Below, piece after piece: positions 8,598 to 16,440 of a stretch of DNA of 64,000 nucleotides. The position numbers and the translations under genes are program-made. Numbering within the stretch: the stretch's first letter is position 1; every line of letters begins with the position of its first letter. Source of the DNA: Planctomycetota bacterium (GTDB taxonomy: Bacteria > Planctomycetota > UBA1135 > UBA2386); contig JADJPQ010000027.1 of NCBI GenBank assembly GCA_016713175.1, positions 62,001 through 126,000 of the forward strand, read 5' to 3'. A model generated the notes under the pieces. The model did not search any database, was not told where the DNA came from, and was given only the letters and a program-made list of their open reading frames with translations.

Positions 8598-10622
8598 TCA
8601 GCCGCCGACGCGCCCGGCCAGCAGATCGCCGAATACCAGGCCCGGCGCATTGGCCGCGGGTTCGATCGCGATGCCCTGGACGAACACTGGCAGCCCGTGC
8701 AGTGCGGTGCCGGTCGGAATCGCAACGGCGAAGGTCACCGTGCCGCCGATGCTCGCCGACCAGTGCGCGTCGTCGGGACGAACCAGCAGGTGGCAGCCCG
8801 GCGCCTGCGGCCATGGCCATGGCAGCGGGCCGAGCGACCACGCGGTGCGATCGAGCCCGAGCGCGAAGAATGCGCCATCGGCCGCCACCTGGGACAGGCG
8901 CGCCTGCCAGATCTGGCCGGCCACCGGCAGTGCGATCGTCGTCCAGGCGGGAACACCGAGCGCGCCCGGACAGCCGGCCGCCGCGAATCCCGAACCGGCG
9001 GCGCCGGTCAGCGCATTCGCCGCCATGTGCACGGCGCCGTTCCACAGCATTCCCGGTGTCGACGTTCCGGCGAACGCACCGTTCCGCACCCGCGGTTGCT
9101 GCAGTGCCATGCCCGGCCCCTGCACGACGTGGCTGCCACCGACATCCGTTGCCAGCAGCGGTGCATCGAGCGCGCGAATCGCAAAGCTCCACGTTCCGGG
9201 CTCGAGGTGCAGCGGCATCGGCAGTCTGGCGAAACGCAGTTCCCCTGACATCGCCGCGCCGGTCGCGACGACGCCCAGCGACCGCCACACCGAGGGCTCG
9301 CCATCGGCGGCATTCGCCGGGCCGACGAACATCTCGACCGACGCCGCGCCGGCATCCGCTGGCCGCACATCGACGCCGAGCACGTCGACGCCCTGCGACG
9401 CGCTGACCTGAAGCCCCACGAGGGCAGTGGCACCCGCGGGCAGCACGACACTGCCGGCCGTACCGGTGACCAGCGAGTCGGCGACGACGACGCGCCGCAC
9501 GGCGACGAACGGCCCGCGACAATGCCGCTGCACCGACAACGTGACGTGACGGGGCGACGCACCGCCGGCGAACGCAACCACCGGCGCCGCCTCGGTCGCA
9601 TCGACGAGGCCATCGCCGTCGAAGTCCCAAGCCCACGCCGTCGCCGCCGGCGTCGTCGTGTCCAGAAACCGCAGCGTATCGCGCCCGACCAGCTGCCACG
9701 TGAACGACGGCGTGACCGACCCGGGGTCGGTGACGATCAACCGTTCGCGGCGCAGCATCCGCAGGCCGTGGGAAGCGTCCACCACCTGCAGCGTGACGTC
9801 ATGCGTGCCGCAGCCGAACGACCACGTCGGATGGCGGTCGACGCTGTCGATCGTGCCATTGCTGTCGAAATCCCACAGCCACGCGAGGATGCCGTGCGGA
9901 TCCGAGCTCCAAGAACGATCGGTGAAACGACAGGTCAGCGGCGACGCGCCGCTGACCTGATCGACCGCGAACGACGGCACCAGCGCGTCGCGCAGCGCGG
10001 TCACTTCGACGACGCTGCCGACGTTGGCCTGCACCGTGCCGATGGCGGCATGCGCATCGCCGAGCGCATGCACGCGCATGCACATCGTCGTGTTCGCGCG
10101 CGCATCGGTCAGCGCCGGTAGCACGCCATGGAAGCCGGCGCCGACCGCGAGATCGATCGCCAGATCGCCGCGCGTCGGGTCGTAGAGGAATGGCACCGGC
10201 AACGGGATGTCGACGTAGTGGTTGCCAGGCGTGATGCCGACCGCGGGTGCCGTCGTCACCGGCCCCTGCGCGACGATCATCGCGTCGCTGCCGAGGTTGT
10301 TGGCGAAGGTCGGCGATGCCTGCGCCTGATCGAACGGCATCGTCGCCAGCCGCACGGTGACGTCGTCGTAGGTGCCGATGCCACCGACCGCGCCGCCCTG
10401 GGCGCGCCAGCGCAACCGGGTGATCATCACCGGGCCGGCGATGTTCTGGCCGGTGAAGTGGATCGCGTCGTACAGGTACTGCACGCGGATCGGGGCGCCG
10501 CCGCGCGCCCATGGCCACGCGGTGCTGCTGTTGGCCTCGATGCCATGGAGGCCTCCTGGGATCGTCAGGGTCTGGGCGGTGGCGACTACCGACAACAACG
10601 CGGCGACGAACAGGTGGCGCAT
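8598..10622 (-). CDS. Secreted PKD-domain protein
   Basis: 674 residues. ATG 10622 is preceded by GGAAG at a good spacing. A Sec signal peptide (MRHLFVAALLSVVATAQ) opens the protein. Residues ~20-210 form a beta-rich domain. Two PKD domains follow at about 213-298 and 303-380, each with the WxWDFDxxG core (WLWDFDSNG at 248-256, WAWDFDGDG at 330-338). The rest is beta-rich and Gly/Ala-rich, with no catalytic signature. PKD domains mediate protein or carbohydrate contacts in surface and secreted proteins. The DFDGDG elements may also bind calcium. It is probably a surface or extracellular protein of adhesion or matrix type. Confidence 0.8.
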   Translation of the reverse strand: MRHLFVAALLSVVATAQTLTIPGGLHGIEANSSTAWPWARGGAPIRVQYLYDAIHFTGQNIAGPVMITRLRWRAQGGAVGGIGTYDDVTVRLATMPFDQAQASPTFANNLGSDAMIVAQGPVTTAPAVGITPGNHYVDIPLPVPFLYDPTRGDLAIDLAVGAGFHGVLPALTDARANTTMCMRVHALGDAHAAIGTVQANVGSVVEVTALRDALVPSFAVDQVSGASPLTCRFTDRSWSSDPHGILAWLWDFDSNGTIDSVDRHPTWSFGCGTHDVTLQVVDASHGLRMLRRERLIVTDPGSVTPSFTWQLVGRDTLRFLDTTTPAATAWAWDFDGDGLVDATEAAPVVAFAGGASPRHVTLSVQRHCRGPFVAVRRVVVADSLVTGTAGSVVLPAGATALVGLQVSASQGVDVLGVDVRPADAGAASVEMFVGPANAADGEPSVWRSLGVVATGAAMSGELRFARLPMPLHLEPGTWSFAIRALDAPLLATDVGGSHVVQGPGMALQQPRVRNGAFAGTSTPGMLWNGAVHMAANALTGAAGSGFAAAGCPGALGVPAWTTIALPVAGQIWQARLSQVAADGAFFALGLDRTAWSLGPLPWPWPQAPGCHLLVRPDDAHWSASIGGTVTFAVAIPTGTALHGLPVFVQGIAIEPAANAPGLVFGDLLAGRVGG

Positions 10623-10745
10623 CGGTTCTTCCGCTCGCAGCGCGCGAGCAAGTCAGTGTACCCCGAACTCGCGACGGCGTTGCGATCTGCCGTACCACGT
10701 GCCGATCCGCCCCTGACAGGGGTGATCGGCTACGATCGCCGCCGC

Positions 10746-11207
10746 ATGAACTTCCGCCAAGGCCGTCCTCGCCGTGAACCCGCCGGCGTCGTGCCGGCCG
10801 CAACCGCCTTGATCCTCTGCTGCGTCGGCGTCGCGTTCGCCGCCGCGTTCCCGTGGACGCGCGTTGCCTTCGAACGATTGTGGGGCGCCCACGACGGCCC
10901 ACTCGGCTGGCACACCAGCACCGGCTTCACCTGCCTGACCACATGTTTGCTGACCGCGATCGTCGCCGCCATCGAGGGCCGCTCGCCACACAACCGGCAG
11001 GCGGCGCGCACGGCCGGCGTGATGCTGATGCTGGTCGCCACGATCGCCGTGGTCGCGCGCTTGCTGCTGGGTCCCGAGTCGATCCGCGGTGTCAGTGGCG
11101 CGCACACGGGTTGGTTTCTGCTCGCGTCGGTGCTGGTGACGTTCGGGGCGGTGATGTGTGGTTGGCGGATGCGGTCGATCCGGCAGGCGGGCGATCCGGC
11201 GGTCTGA
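10746..11207 (+). CDS. Four-helix integral membrane protein, unknown function
   Basis: 153 residues from ATG 10746 (MNFRQGRPRREPAG). The same frame is open further upstream, but that part overlaps the PKD gene antisense and is Arg-rich, so it is treated as shadow. Hydrophobic segments lie at about 17-36, 55-75, 85-104 and 120-138, with positive residues at the N-terminus. TACGAT lies 9 nt before the ATG, and a short palindrome CCCCTG-A-CAGGGG lies just upstream. No family recognised. It could be a small regulator of a membrane enzyme, but nothing supports that directly. Confidence 0.6.
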   Translation: MNFRQGRPRREPAGVVPAATALILCCVGVAFAAAFPWTRVAFERLWGAHDGPLGWHTSTGFTCLTTCLLTAIVAAIEGRSPHNRQAARTAGVMLMLVATIAVVARLLLGPESIRGVSGAHTGWFLLASVLVTFGAVMCGWRMRSIRQAGDPAV

Positions 11208-11250
11208 GTCGCCGACGACACGCCTCCGCGGACCTCGCGCCTGGCCCACC

Positions 11251-11316
11251 GAGAGGTCGCTCAGCCGCGGTCTGCAGGGCCTGCTGGTTCGCATCTCTCG
11301 CACGCTCTAGAGGCTG
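11251..11316 (+). pseudogene. Relic of a second REP-associated transposase (RAYT)
   Basis: In the frame starting at 11251 this stretch reads ERSLSRGLQGLLVRISRTL and then TAG. It matches residues ~126-140 of the intact RAYT 580 bp downstream (SRGLQGLLVRIARKL). At DNA level about 50 of 59 bases agree between 11259-11316 and the matching part of the intact gene. Nothing upstream or downstream extends the match to a full gene. It is therefore the remains of a decayed or partly duplicated copy. Confidence 0.65.
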
Positions 11317-11348
11317 CGGCGGACAACTGCCCTTGCCGCCCCGACTGC

Positions 11349-11412
11349 CTGTCCCTACCTGTCCCTACCGGTCTGCCCCTGGCCAACCTGGAGCCAACCT
11401 GGAGCCAACTGG
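11349..11412 (+). repeat. Two short direct-repeat runs upstream of the RAYT gene
   Basis: At 11349-11368 the 10-nt unit CTGTCCCTAC occurs twice in tandem. At 11383-11412 the 11-nt unit GCCAACCTGGA occurs about 2.7 times. They sit between the RAYT relic and the RAYT promoter. RAYTs act on REP-like sequences, so these could be remains of a target, but they are direct repeats and not the palindromic REP form. Confidence 0.6.
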
Positions 11413-11424
11413 CGAGGATTGCTC

Positions 11425-11453
11425 TTGCATCCTGTTCTCCCGCCTGCTAAACT
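11425..11453 (+). promoter_or_regulatory. Candidate sigma-70-type promoter of the RAYT gene
   Basis: TTGCAT (11425-11430) and TAAACT (11448-11453) are separated by exactly 17 nt and end 13 nt before ATG 11467. The boxes match the consensus only partly, so this is a prediction from spacing and similarity. Confidence 0.4.
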
Positions 11454-11466
11454 CTGCGCATTCAAC

Positions 11467-12207
11467 ATGGGCACGACCGCCAGATCGCCGAACAAGAACA
11501 GTCGCCGTGGCCGCCATCCCGAGGCGCAGCTGCTGCCGTTCCGGCCTCAGCATGGTGGTCGTCGCGACGGCGCCGGCCGCAAGCCGAACGGACCGGAGGC
11601 CGGGGTCGACCATCGCACGCGCGCGGCGCTGGCGCCTCGGTTCCCGGTGCACGTCACGGTGAAGTTGTGTTCTGGACTGCCGCGGTTGCGGCGGCGTGAG
11701 GAGTACGCGGCACTCCGTGCCGCGTTCGTCGCCGGCTGCCGCGGCACAGCCGCGGCAGCCGGCGCGTTCCGCCTATGCCACTACGCCGTGCTGAACGACC
11801 ACCTGCACCTGCTGGTCGAGGCCCAGGACCGCCAGGCGCTCTCCCGCGGCCTGCAGGGCCTGCTGGTCCGCATCGCTCGCAAGCTCAACAAGCTGTGGGG
11901 ACGCAAAGGCACGGTGTTCGCCGATCGCTATCACGATCACATCCTGAAGTCGCCGCGGGAGACGCGGAATGCCCTGCGCTACGTGCTGCAGAACGCGCGT
12001 CACCATGCGGCCAAAGGCCGCATGGTGGACGCGAGCCAGCCGATCGACACGTTCACCTCCGCCCCCTGGTTCGACGGCTTCCGTCAGCCGATCCGCGTTC
12101 GCGGCCTCGAAGCGATCGTGCGCCCGATCACCGACGCCCGCACCTGGCTGTTGACCCTCGGCTGGCGCCGGCACGGACTGCTCGACTGGAGTTCCGCGAC
12201 GGGCTGA
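11467..12207 (+). CDS. REP-associated tyrosine transposase (RAYT, Y1/HUH family)
   Basis: 246 residues from ATG 11467; an in-frame ATG at 11419 exists, but the promoter-like boxes lie between the two. The first ~50 residues are basic. The Y1 transposase core follows: beta strand FPVHVTVKL at ~59-67, the HUH-type metal site NDHLHLLVE with His112 and His114, a long helix (SRGLQGLLVRIARKLNKLWG), and GTVFADRYHDHIL, where Tyr155 is the candidate nucleophile. RAYTs are usually single-copy, domesticated relatives of IS200/IS605 transposases linked to REP palindromes. The core residues look intact. The flanks hold a relic, direct repeats and a dead gene, so this is an unstable spot. Confidence 0.88.
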   Translation: MGTTARSPNKNSRRGRHPEAQLLPFRPQHGGRRDGAGRKPNGPEAGVDHRTRAALAPRFPVHVTVKLCSGLPRLRRREEYAALRAAFVAGCRGTAAAAGAFRLCHYAVLNDHLHLLVEAQDRQALSRGLQGLLVRIARKLNKLWGRKGTVFADRYHDHILKSPRETRNALRYVLQNARHHAAKGRMVDASQPIDTFTSAPWFDGFRQPIRVRGLEAIVRPITDARTWLLTLGWRRHGLLDWSSATG

Positions 12208-12248
12208 CGCGGCCGTTGCCGCACACCACCCCGCTCAGGCCCGGCAGG

Positions 12249-12500
12249 TCAGCGAGGTCGGCCAAGGTGCGGGTCGCACCAGTGTCGCCAGAACGGCAAA
12301 CCAGGTTCTCGCGCGGGCGGGCGACCAGCCAGCAACTGGTCCATCCATCGCAGCAGTTCCTTCAGCGCCGCGAAGCGCTGGTCTGTCGTCATCGCGCGAT
12401 AGCGCGCCGCTTCCTACTGCGCCTATTCCTGATCGGTCGGGACCCGCGCCAGGTACTCCTGGATCGTCACGTCAGAAGGATCGCCGTTGGGGTCGGTCAT
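12249..12500 (-). pseudogene. Small gene inactivated by two nonsense codons
   Basis: Read from ATG 12500, the frame gives 25 residues (MTDPNGDPSDVTIQEYLARV...), then TAG at codon 26, AQ, TAG at codon 29, and then ~54 more residues before TGA at codon 84. The part after the stops still looks like protein: EAARYRAMTTDQRFAALKEL, then LLRWMDQLLAGRPP, PFWRHWCDP and HLGRP. GAG-to-TAG and CAG-to-TAG changes would explain both stops. I infer an ~83-residue small soluble protein family of unknown function that has recently died here. It lies just downstream of the RAYT gene. Confidence 0.6.
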
Positions 12501-12702
12501 GACCGCAGGGGCAAGCATACGAGCACGCGGTCCACGAGGCCTCGACACCTGGCGCACAGGACGCGCAGGACCCGGACGCGCTCGACGCACTCGACGCACT
12601 CAACGCGCTGACTCGCGGTGCCGCCAACCTGCAAGCAGCCCCGGGTTTCGCCAGCAGACGGCGCGGCCAAGGCCGCGCCGACCTATGCTGCCCCCGCCGA
12701 CC
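12501..12702. other. Gene-less spacer with tandem 9-mers and a palindrome
   Basis: No gene is supported. At 12575-12610 a 9-nt unit of the type GACGCRCTC occurs four times with small variations. At 12660-12679 a perfect 9-bp inverted repeat (GGCGCGGCC/GGCCGCGCC) with a 2-nt spacer lies about 20 bp before the next gene. TATGCT at 12684-12689 is a possible -10 box, 13 nt before ATG 12703. Confidence 0.5.
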
Positions 12703-13590
12703 ATGAACTTCGATCGCCGCCAACTGCTCGCCGCCCTCCCCGCCTCCGCCGCCGCGTTCGCCACCACCCGCCTGCAGGACCCGCAAGGCAAGGCCCCCGA
12801 CAAACCGGCCGCGACGCCGAAGACCAGGTTCGCCGCCAACATCGAGATGTGGTGGGGCGGCATGCCGGTCCTCGACAAGATCCGCGCCGCGCACACCCTC
12901 GGCTTCCCGGCCATCGAGTTCTGGCCGTGGCGCGGCAAGGACGTCGCCGCGATCGCCGCACTGACGCAAGAACTCGGCATGGCCGTAGCGCAGTTCACCG
13001 CCTGGGGCTTCTCGCCGGGCCTCAACCAGCAGAAGAACCACGAGGCCTTCGTCGCCGAGATCGAAGCGAGCTGCAAGATCGCCAAGGAACTGCGCTGCCC
13101 GATGATGACCGTCGTCGGCGGCAACGACGTCAAGGGCATGACGCAGGTCGAGATGCACGACCAGATCATCGCCGGCCTGAAACTCGGCGCGAAGGTCGCC
13201 GAACAGCACAACGTGATGCTGATCCTCGAGCCGATGAACATCCGCGTCGACCACAAGGGTCACTGCCTGTACGGCTCGGAGGCGGCGGTGAAGATCTGCC
13301 GCGCGGTCGGTTCGCCGATGGTCAAGATCAACTGGGACCTCTACCACTGCCACATCAGCGAGGGCGACCTGTGCGGCCACCTGCGCGACGGCTTCGATCA
13401 GCTCGGCTACGCGCAGCTCGCCGATCATCCGGGTCGCACCGAGCCCGGCACTGGTGAGATCCACTACCCGCGCGTGCTGAAGGAACTGCACGCGCTCGGC
13501 TATCGCGGCTACGTCGGTGTCGAGTGCAGGCCGAGCAAGCCCGAAGCCGAAGCCGCGAAAGGGCTGTGGTTCGCCGACCAGTGGTCGTGA
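12703..13590 (+). CDS. Tat-exported hydroxypyruvate-isomerase-like TIM-barrel protein
   Basis: 295 residues from ATG 12703, chosen because it puts a twin-arginine signal at the N-terminus (MNFDRRQLLAALPASAAAFA). The rest is a xylose-isomerase-like TIM barrel of the hydroxypyruvate isomerase (Hyi) group. Candidate metal and acid-base residues lie in the strand ends: Glu in LILEPMN, Asp/His in INWDLYHCHISEGD, His in PGRTEPGTGEIHY and Glu in VGVECRPS. In this family such residues bind a divalent metal and shuttle a proton between C1 and C2 of small keto-sugars. Tat export suggests a periplasmic role in sugar-derivative breakdown. Substrate unknown; no sugar operon adjoins. Confidence 0.85.
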   Translation: MNFDRRQLLAALPASAAAFATTRLQDPQGKAPDKPAATPKTRFAANIEMWWGGMPVLDKIRAAHTLGFPAIEFWPWRGKDVAAIAALTQELGMAVAQFTAWGFSPGLNQQKNHEAFVAEIEASCKIAKELRCPMMTVVGGNDVKGMTQVEMHDQIIAGLKLGAKVAEQHNVMLILEPMNIRVDHKGHCLYGSEAAVKICRAVGSPMVKINWDLYHCHISEGDLCGHLRDGFDQLGYAQLADHPGRTEPGTGEIHYPRVLKELHALGYRGYVGVECRPSKPEAEAAKGLWFADQWS

Positions 13591-13657
13591 AGGCGAAACG
13601 CATCCACCGGCAACGGTAGCGGCAACGCGCCGACCAGCGCCAACCAGGAATCGCAGT

Positions 13658-13675
13658 TAGTTGTTGCAACAACTA
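13658..13675. promoter_or_regulatory. Perfect 18-bp palindromic operator of the MarR regulator
   Basis: TAGTTGTTGCAACAACTA is a perfect inverted repeat with no spacer, ending 24 bp before the marR-type start codon and overlapping the predicted -35 box. MarR proteins bind 16-20 bp palindromes of this kind as dimers, so autorepression is the natural reading. A 12/18 match lies before doxX. Confidence 0.75.
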
Positions 13676-13692
13676 CCGTCGCACCCTAGGAT
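13664..13692 (+). promoter_or_regulatory. Predicted promoter of the MarR-type gene, overlapping the operator
   Basis: TTGCAA (13664-13669) and TAGGAT (13687-13692) are 17 nt apart. The ATG starts 8 nt after the -10 box, so the transcript would begin at or next to the start codon. No Shine-Dalgarno is visible, which fits a leaderless mRNA. Confidence 0.5.
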
Positions 13693-13699
13693 TGCCCGC

Positions 13700-14164
13700 A
13701 TGTCGCGCCTCCAACAGGAGATCAAGCAGACCAAGCCGTTCACTTCGCTCGCCGAAGAGACGTTCCTGAACCTGCAGCGCACCGCCGACCGGCTGCTCGC
13801 CGAAGAAGCCGAGGTCCTTGCCCGCCACGACCTGACCCCCCCGCAGTACAACGTGTTGCGCATCCTGCGCGGCGCCGGCGCCAACGGCCATCCCTGCCAG
13901 GAGATTGCCGCCCGGATGATCTCGCGCGTACCCGACATCACCCGACTCGTCGACCGGCTGGAACAGGCCGGCCTCGCCACCCGCGCTCGCGACCAACAAG
14001 ACCGCCGCGTCGTCACCGTTCGCATCGCACCCCGGGGCGAACAACTGCTCGCCAGCATCGACCCGACCATGCGCGAACTGCCCAAGCGCCTGTTCGGCGC
14101 GCTGACCACCCGCGATCTGCAGACGCTGAACGACCTGCTGGTGCGCGCCCGCGCCGACCGCTGA
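13700..14164 (+). CDS. MarR-family transcriptional repressor
   Basis: 154 residues from ATG 13700 (MSRLQQEIKQTK). The same frame reaches back to 13661, but that would run through the operator. The winged helix-turn-helix is clear: recognition region QEIAARMISRVPDITRLVDRLEQ and the wing RDQQDRRVVTVRIAPRGEQLL with the family's DxRxxxxxLT-like Asp/Arg pattern. Flanking helices for dimerisation are present. There is no obvious sensor Cys, so redox sensing through cysteine is unlikely; a small-molecule ligand is more probable. It lies 102 bp upstream of doxX-pirin in the same direction, both promoters carry related palindromes, and it probably controls itself and those genes. Confidence 0.9.
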   Translation: MSRLQQEIKQTKPFTSLAEETFLNLQRTADRLLAEEAEVLARHDLTPPQYNVLRILRGAGANGHPCQEIAARMISRVPDITRLVDRLEQAGLATRARDQQDRRVVTVRIAPRGEQLLASIDPTMRELPKRLFGALTTRDLQTLNDLLVRARADR

Positions 14165-14232
14165 CCACGGCCACCACCGTCCGCCATCGAGACCAGCACC
14201 ACCGCCAGCCAACCGCCCTGGATTCCCGCATT

Positions 14233-14250
14233 TACTTGTTGTCACACCAT
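14233..14250 (+). promoter_or_regulatory. Diverged copy of the MarR operator in front of doxX
   Basis: TACTTGTTGTCACACCAT agrees with the palindrome at 13658-13675 at 12 of 18 positions, including the whole TTGTTG half. TTGTCA (14239-14244, 5 of 6 to the -35 consensus) lies inside it. CATACA at 14262-14267 could be the -10, which would place the transcript start near the second ATG (14273). Confidence 0.5.
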
Positions 14251-14266
14251 TCGTTTCGACACATAC

Positions 14267-14725
14267 ATGACCATGAAGACCGCACTGACCTCCCACCATC
14301 CCCTGCACCAGGACCTCGGCCTGCTGCTGCTCCGCGCCATGCTGGCAGTCGTGTTCCTGTGGCACGGCAGCCAGAAGCTGTTCGGCCTGTTCGGCGGCCA
14401 CGGCATCGACGGCACCGCCGGCTGGCTCGGTTCGATCGGCGTCCCTCTGCCGACCCTGTCCGCGATCCTCGCCGGCGCGAGCGAGTTCGGCGGCGGTGTG
14501 GCGCTCGCCACCGGCCTCGCCTTCCGGCTGACGCTGCCACCGCTGGTGTTCACGATGCTGGTCGCGGCGTTCGTCGGTCATGCCGGCAAGGGCTTCGACG
14601 TGCAGAATGGCGGCATGGAGTATCCGCTGACGCTGGCGGTCGCGGTGACCGCGCTGATCCTCACCGGCCCTGGGCGCATGCGCCTGGCTCCGGCAGGCCG
14701 CCTGTCCGCCGCGGTGACCGCATGA
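14267..14725 (+). CDS. DoxX-family membrane protein
   Basis: 152 residues from ATG 14267; ATG 14273 is an alternative start two codons in. Four transmembrane helices fill most of the protein: LLLLRAMLAVVFLWHGSQKL, then TLSAILAGASEFGGGVALAT, LVFTMLVAAFVGHA, and a last helix near 120-138. The HGxQKLFG element after helix 1 and the GxxEFxGG element are typical of DoxX. In other bacteria DoxX proteins are induced by quinones, thiol stress or oxidants. The stop overlaps the pirin start as ATGA, so the two are co-translated. Confidence 0.88.
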   Translation: MTMKTALTSHHPLHQDLGLLLLRAMLAVVFLWHGSQKLFGLFGGHGIDGTAGWLGSIGVPLPTLSAILAGASEFGGGVALATGLAFRLTLPPLVFTMLVAAFVGHAGKGFDVQNGGMEYPLTLAVAVTALILTGPGRMRLAPAGRLSAAVTA

Positions 14726-15422
14726 TCACGATCCGTCCCGCGGCCGAACGCGGCTCCTTCGACCACGGCTGGCTGCGCACCGCCCACACGTTCTCGTTCG
14801 CCGACTACCACGACCCGGCCCACATGGGCTTCCGGTCGCTGCGCGTGATCAACGAAGACGTGATCGCCGCTGGCGGCGGCTTCGGCACCCACCCGCATCG
14901 CGACATGGAGATCCTGACCTGGGTCCTGCAGGGCGGCCTGCGCCACCAGGACAGCCTCGGCAACGGCTCGACGATCCGGCCCGGCGACGTGCAGATCATG
15001 TCGGCCGGCACCGGCATCCTGCACAGCGAACACAACGCCAGCGACCGCGACGGCGTCCACCTGCTGCAGATCTGGATCCAGCCCGAACGCCGCGGCCTGC
15101 CGCCGCGTTACGATCAGCGCTCGCTCGACGCCAGGCGCTGCGCGGCAATCTGGTCGCGATCGCAGCGCCGCCGGACCAGACCGCCATCGTGCCGATCCAC
15201 CAGGATGTCACGATCCTGGCGACCGAACTCGACTCGGACCAGCAAGTGCACCACCCGTTGCGTACTGGCCGCCAGGCGTGGGTGCAGATCAGCCGCGGCG
15301 AACTCGAACTCAACGGCCAACGGTTACGGCAAGGCGACGGCGCGGCGATCACCGACATCGGCGAACTTGCCCTGCGCGGCATCGGCAAGGACAGCCAGGC
15401 GTTGGTGTTCGATCTCGGCTGA
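14722..15422 (+). pseudogene. Pirin (cupin) gene broken by a single-base frameshift
   Basis: ATG 14722 overlaps the doxX stop. The first ~137 codons encode a normal pirin N-domain with the metal-binding pattern: HTFSFADYHDP, GFGTHPHRDMEILTW, and SAGTGILHSEHN. After SLDA (about 15132) the frame turns into nonsense, while a neighbouring frame from 15135 continues with ALRGNLVAIAAPPDQTAIVP and runs to TGA 15422 with a plausible C-terminal cupin. One missing base near 15131-15134 explains it. With the shift repaired the protein is ~233 residues, the usual pirin length. Pirins are iron cupins, some with quercetinase activity. Sequencing error and real inactivation cannot be separated here. Confidence 0.8.
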
Positions 15423-15426
15423 GCGG

Positions 15427-16422
15427 TCAGACGCTTGCGTCAGCGCCTAGCAGCCGTTGCGCGCGGGTCGCCAGTTCGTCGAGGCGCGCCTTGCCGCGCA
15501 ACGCGTCGATCCAGGCCTGCAGACCCGGCCGCAGCGCCGAGACCTCCCCGCCGTCGGCCACCGTCTTCTCGGCGACATCGAAGTTGGTCACCAGGTTCCA
15601 GTACCACGACCCCGGATTGGCATCGTGCGCCAGCGAACTCTTCCAGCGCGCCGCTTCCTTGACGAAGAACGCCGACAACTGCGGCGCCAGCGGCGCCCGC
15701 GACAACGGATAGTCGTCGCGCAGATACCGCAGCGCGTGCTCGGCCCAACCGGTGCCGAGCAGTTCCTGCATGTCCGCCGTCAGGTCCGGCAACGCCGCGA
15801 TCTTCGCCAGACACTGCGCCCGAACGTCGGGATGGAACGCGTGCACCAGGTTGATCAACTGCCACAGTTCGGGATTGGCCGGCAGCTTCTGCCACTCGGA
15901 CAACGACCACGCCGCCTGGTTCTTCTCGAACTCGGTCTGCCGTTCGGCGTCGGCGACCGCGGTCCGCGCCCGATTGCGTTCAGCCTGCACGAACAGCGCG
16001 ATCAGCACACCGTAGCCGAACACGGCGACTGCCCCGATCAGCCCGAGCCCGATCGCCACTGGAACGACGGGAGAGATCAGCGCCGACGCGTGCAGGCACA
16101 GCGCCACGCCCACGATCGCACCGACGACGCCGGCCCGCGCCACCGCGCGCTGACGCGGCGCGGACGGCAGGATCGGCAGCAGCGTCATCGCGACGACGAA
16201 ACCGGGCAGGGTCGCGTACCCCGCTGCGGCCGGCACCCCGAGCGGTTCCAACCGACCGAGCCCGAACGCGAGGCCCGCGGCGATCGCCAGCGCCAGCGCC
16301 AGCGGCATCGTCAGCATGTGCGCGCCGACCGGACCTTCCGGCCCCCAGCGCTGGCGACCACCGACCAGCAGCAGCAGGAGCCCACCGGCGGCGACGAGGA
16401 GCAGCGTGGCGAGGATCGTCAT
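15427..16422 (-). CDS. Integral membrane protein with C-terminal soluble domain, unknown
   Basis: 331 residues from ATG 16422. About five hydrophobic helices occupy residues 1-150 (for example TILATLLLVAAGGLLLLLVG and a helix ending in VLIALFVQAE). A charged helix follows (ERNRARTAVADAERQTEFEK) and then a soluble helical domain of ~170 residues with many Trp and Leu. The pattern suggests cytoplasmic repeats packed against the membrane. It starts 18 bp after the stop of the radical SAM gene on the same strand, so the two are probably one operon. No family recognised. Confidence 0.65.
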   Translation of the reverse strand: MTILATLLLVAAGGLLLLLVGGRQRWGPEGPVGAHMLTMPLALALAIAAGLAFGLGRLEPLGVPAAAGYATLPGFVVAMTLLPILPSAPRQRAVARAGVVGAIVGVALCLHASALISPVVPVAIGLGLIGAVAVFGYGVLIALFVQAERNRARTAVADAERQTEFEKNQAAWSLSEWQKLPANPELWQLINLVHAFHPDVRAQCLAKIAALPDLTADMQELLGTGWAEHALRYLRDDYPLSRAPLAPQLSAFFVKEAARWKSSLAHDANPGSWYWNLVTNFDVAEKTVADGGEVSALRPGLQAWIDALRGKARLDELATRAQRLLGADASV

Positions 16423-16440
16423 GACGGAACGCGGCCCAGT

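Noticed and set aside
11349..11412. CRISPR array
   Set aside because: Units are 10-11 nt, directly adjacent and without spacers; no cas genes are present.
12412..12426. Pyrrolysine reading of the two TAG codons in the dead small gene
   Set aside because: Two TAGs within four codons, no pyl genes in the window, a small soluble protein family and the decayed neighbourhood make nonsense mutation far more likely.
15125..15140. Programmed frameshift in pirin
   Set aside because: No slippery heptamer or downstream stimulator is visible and pirins are not known to use one.
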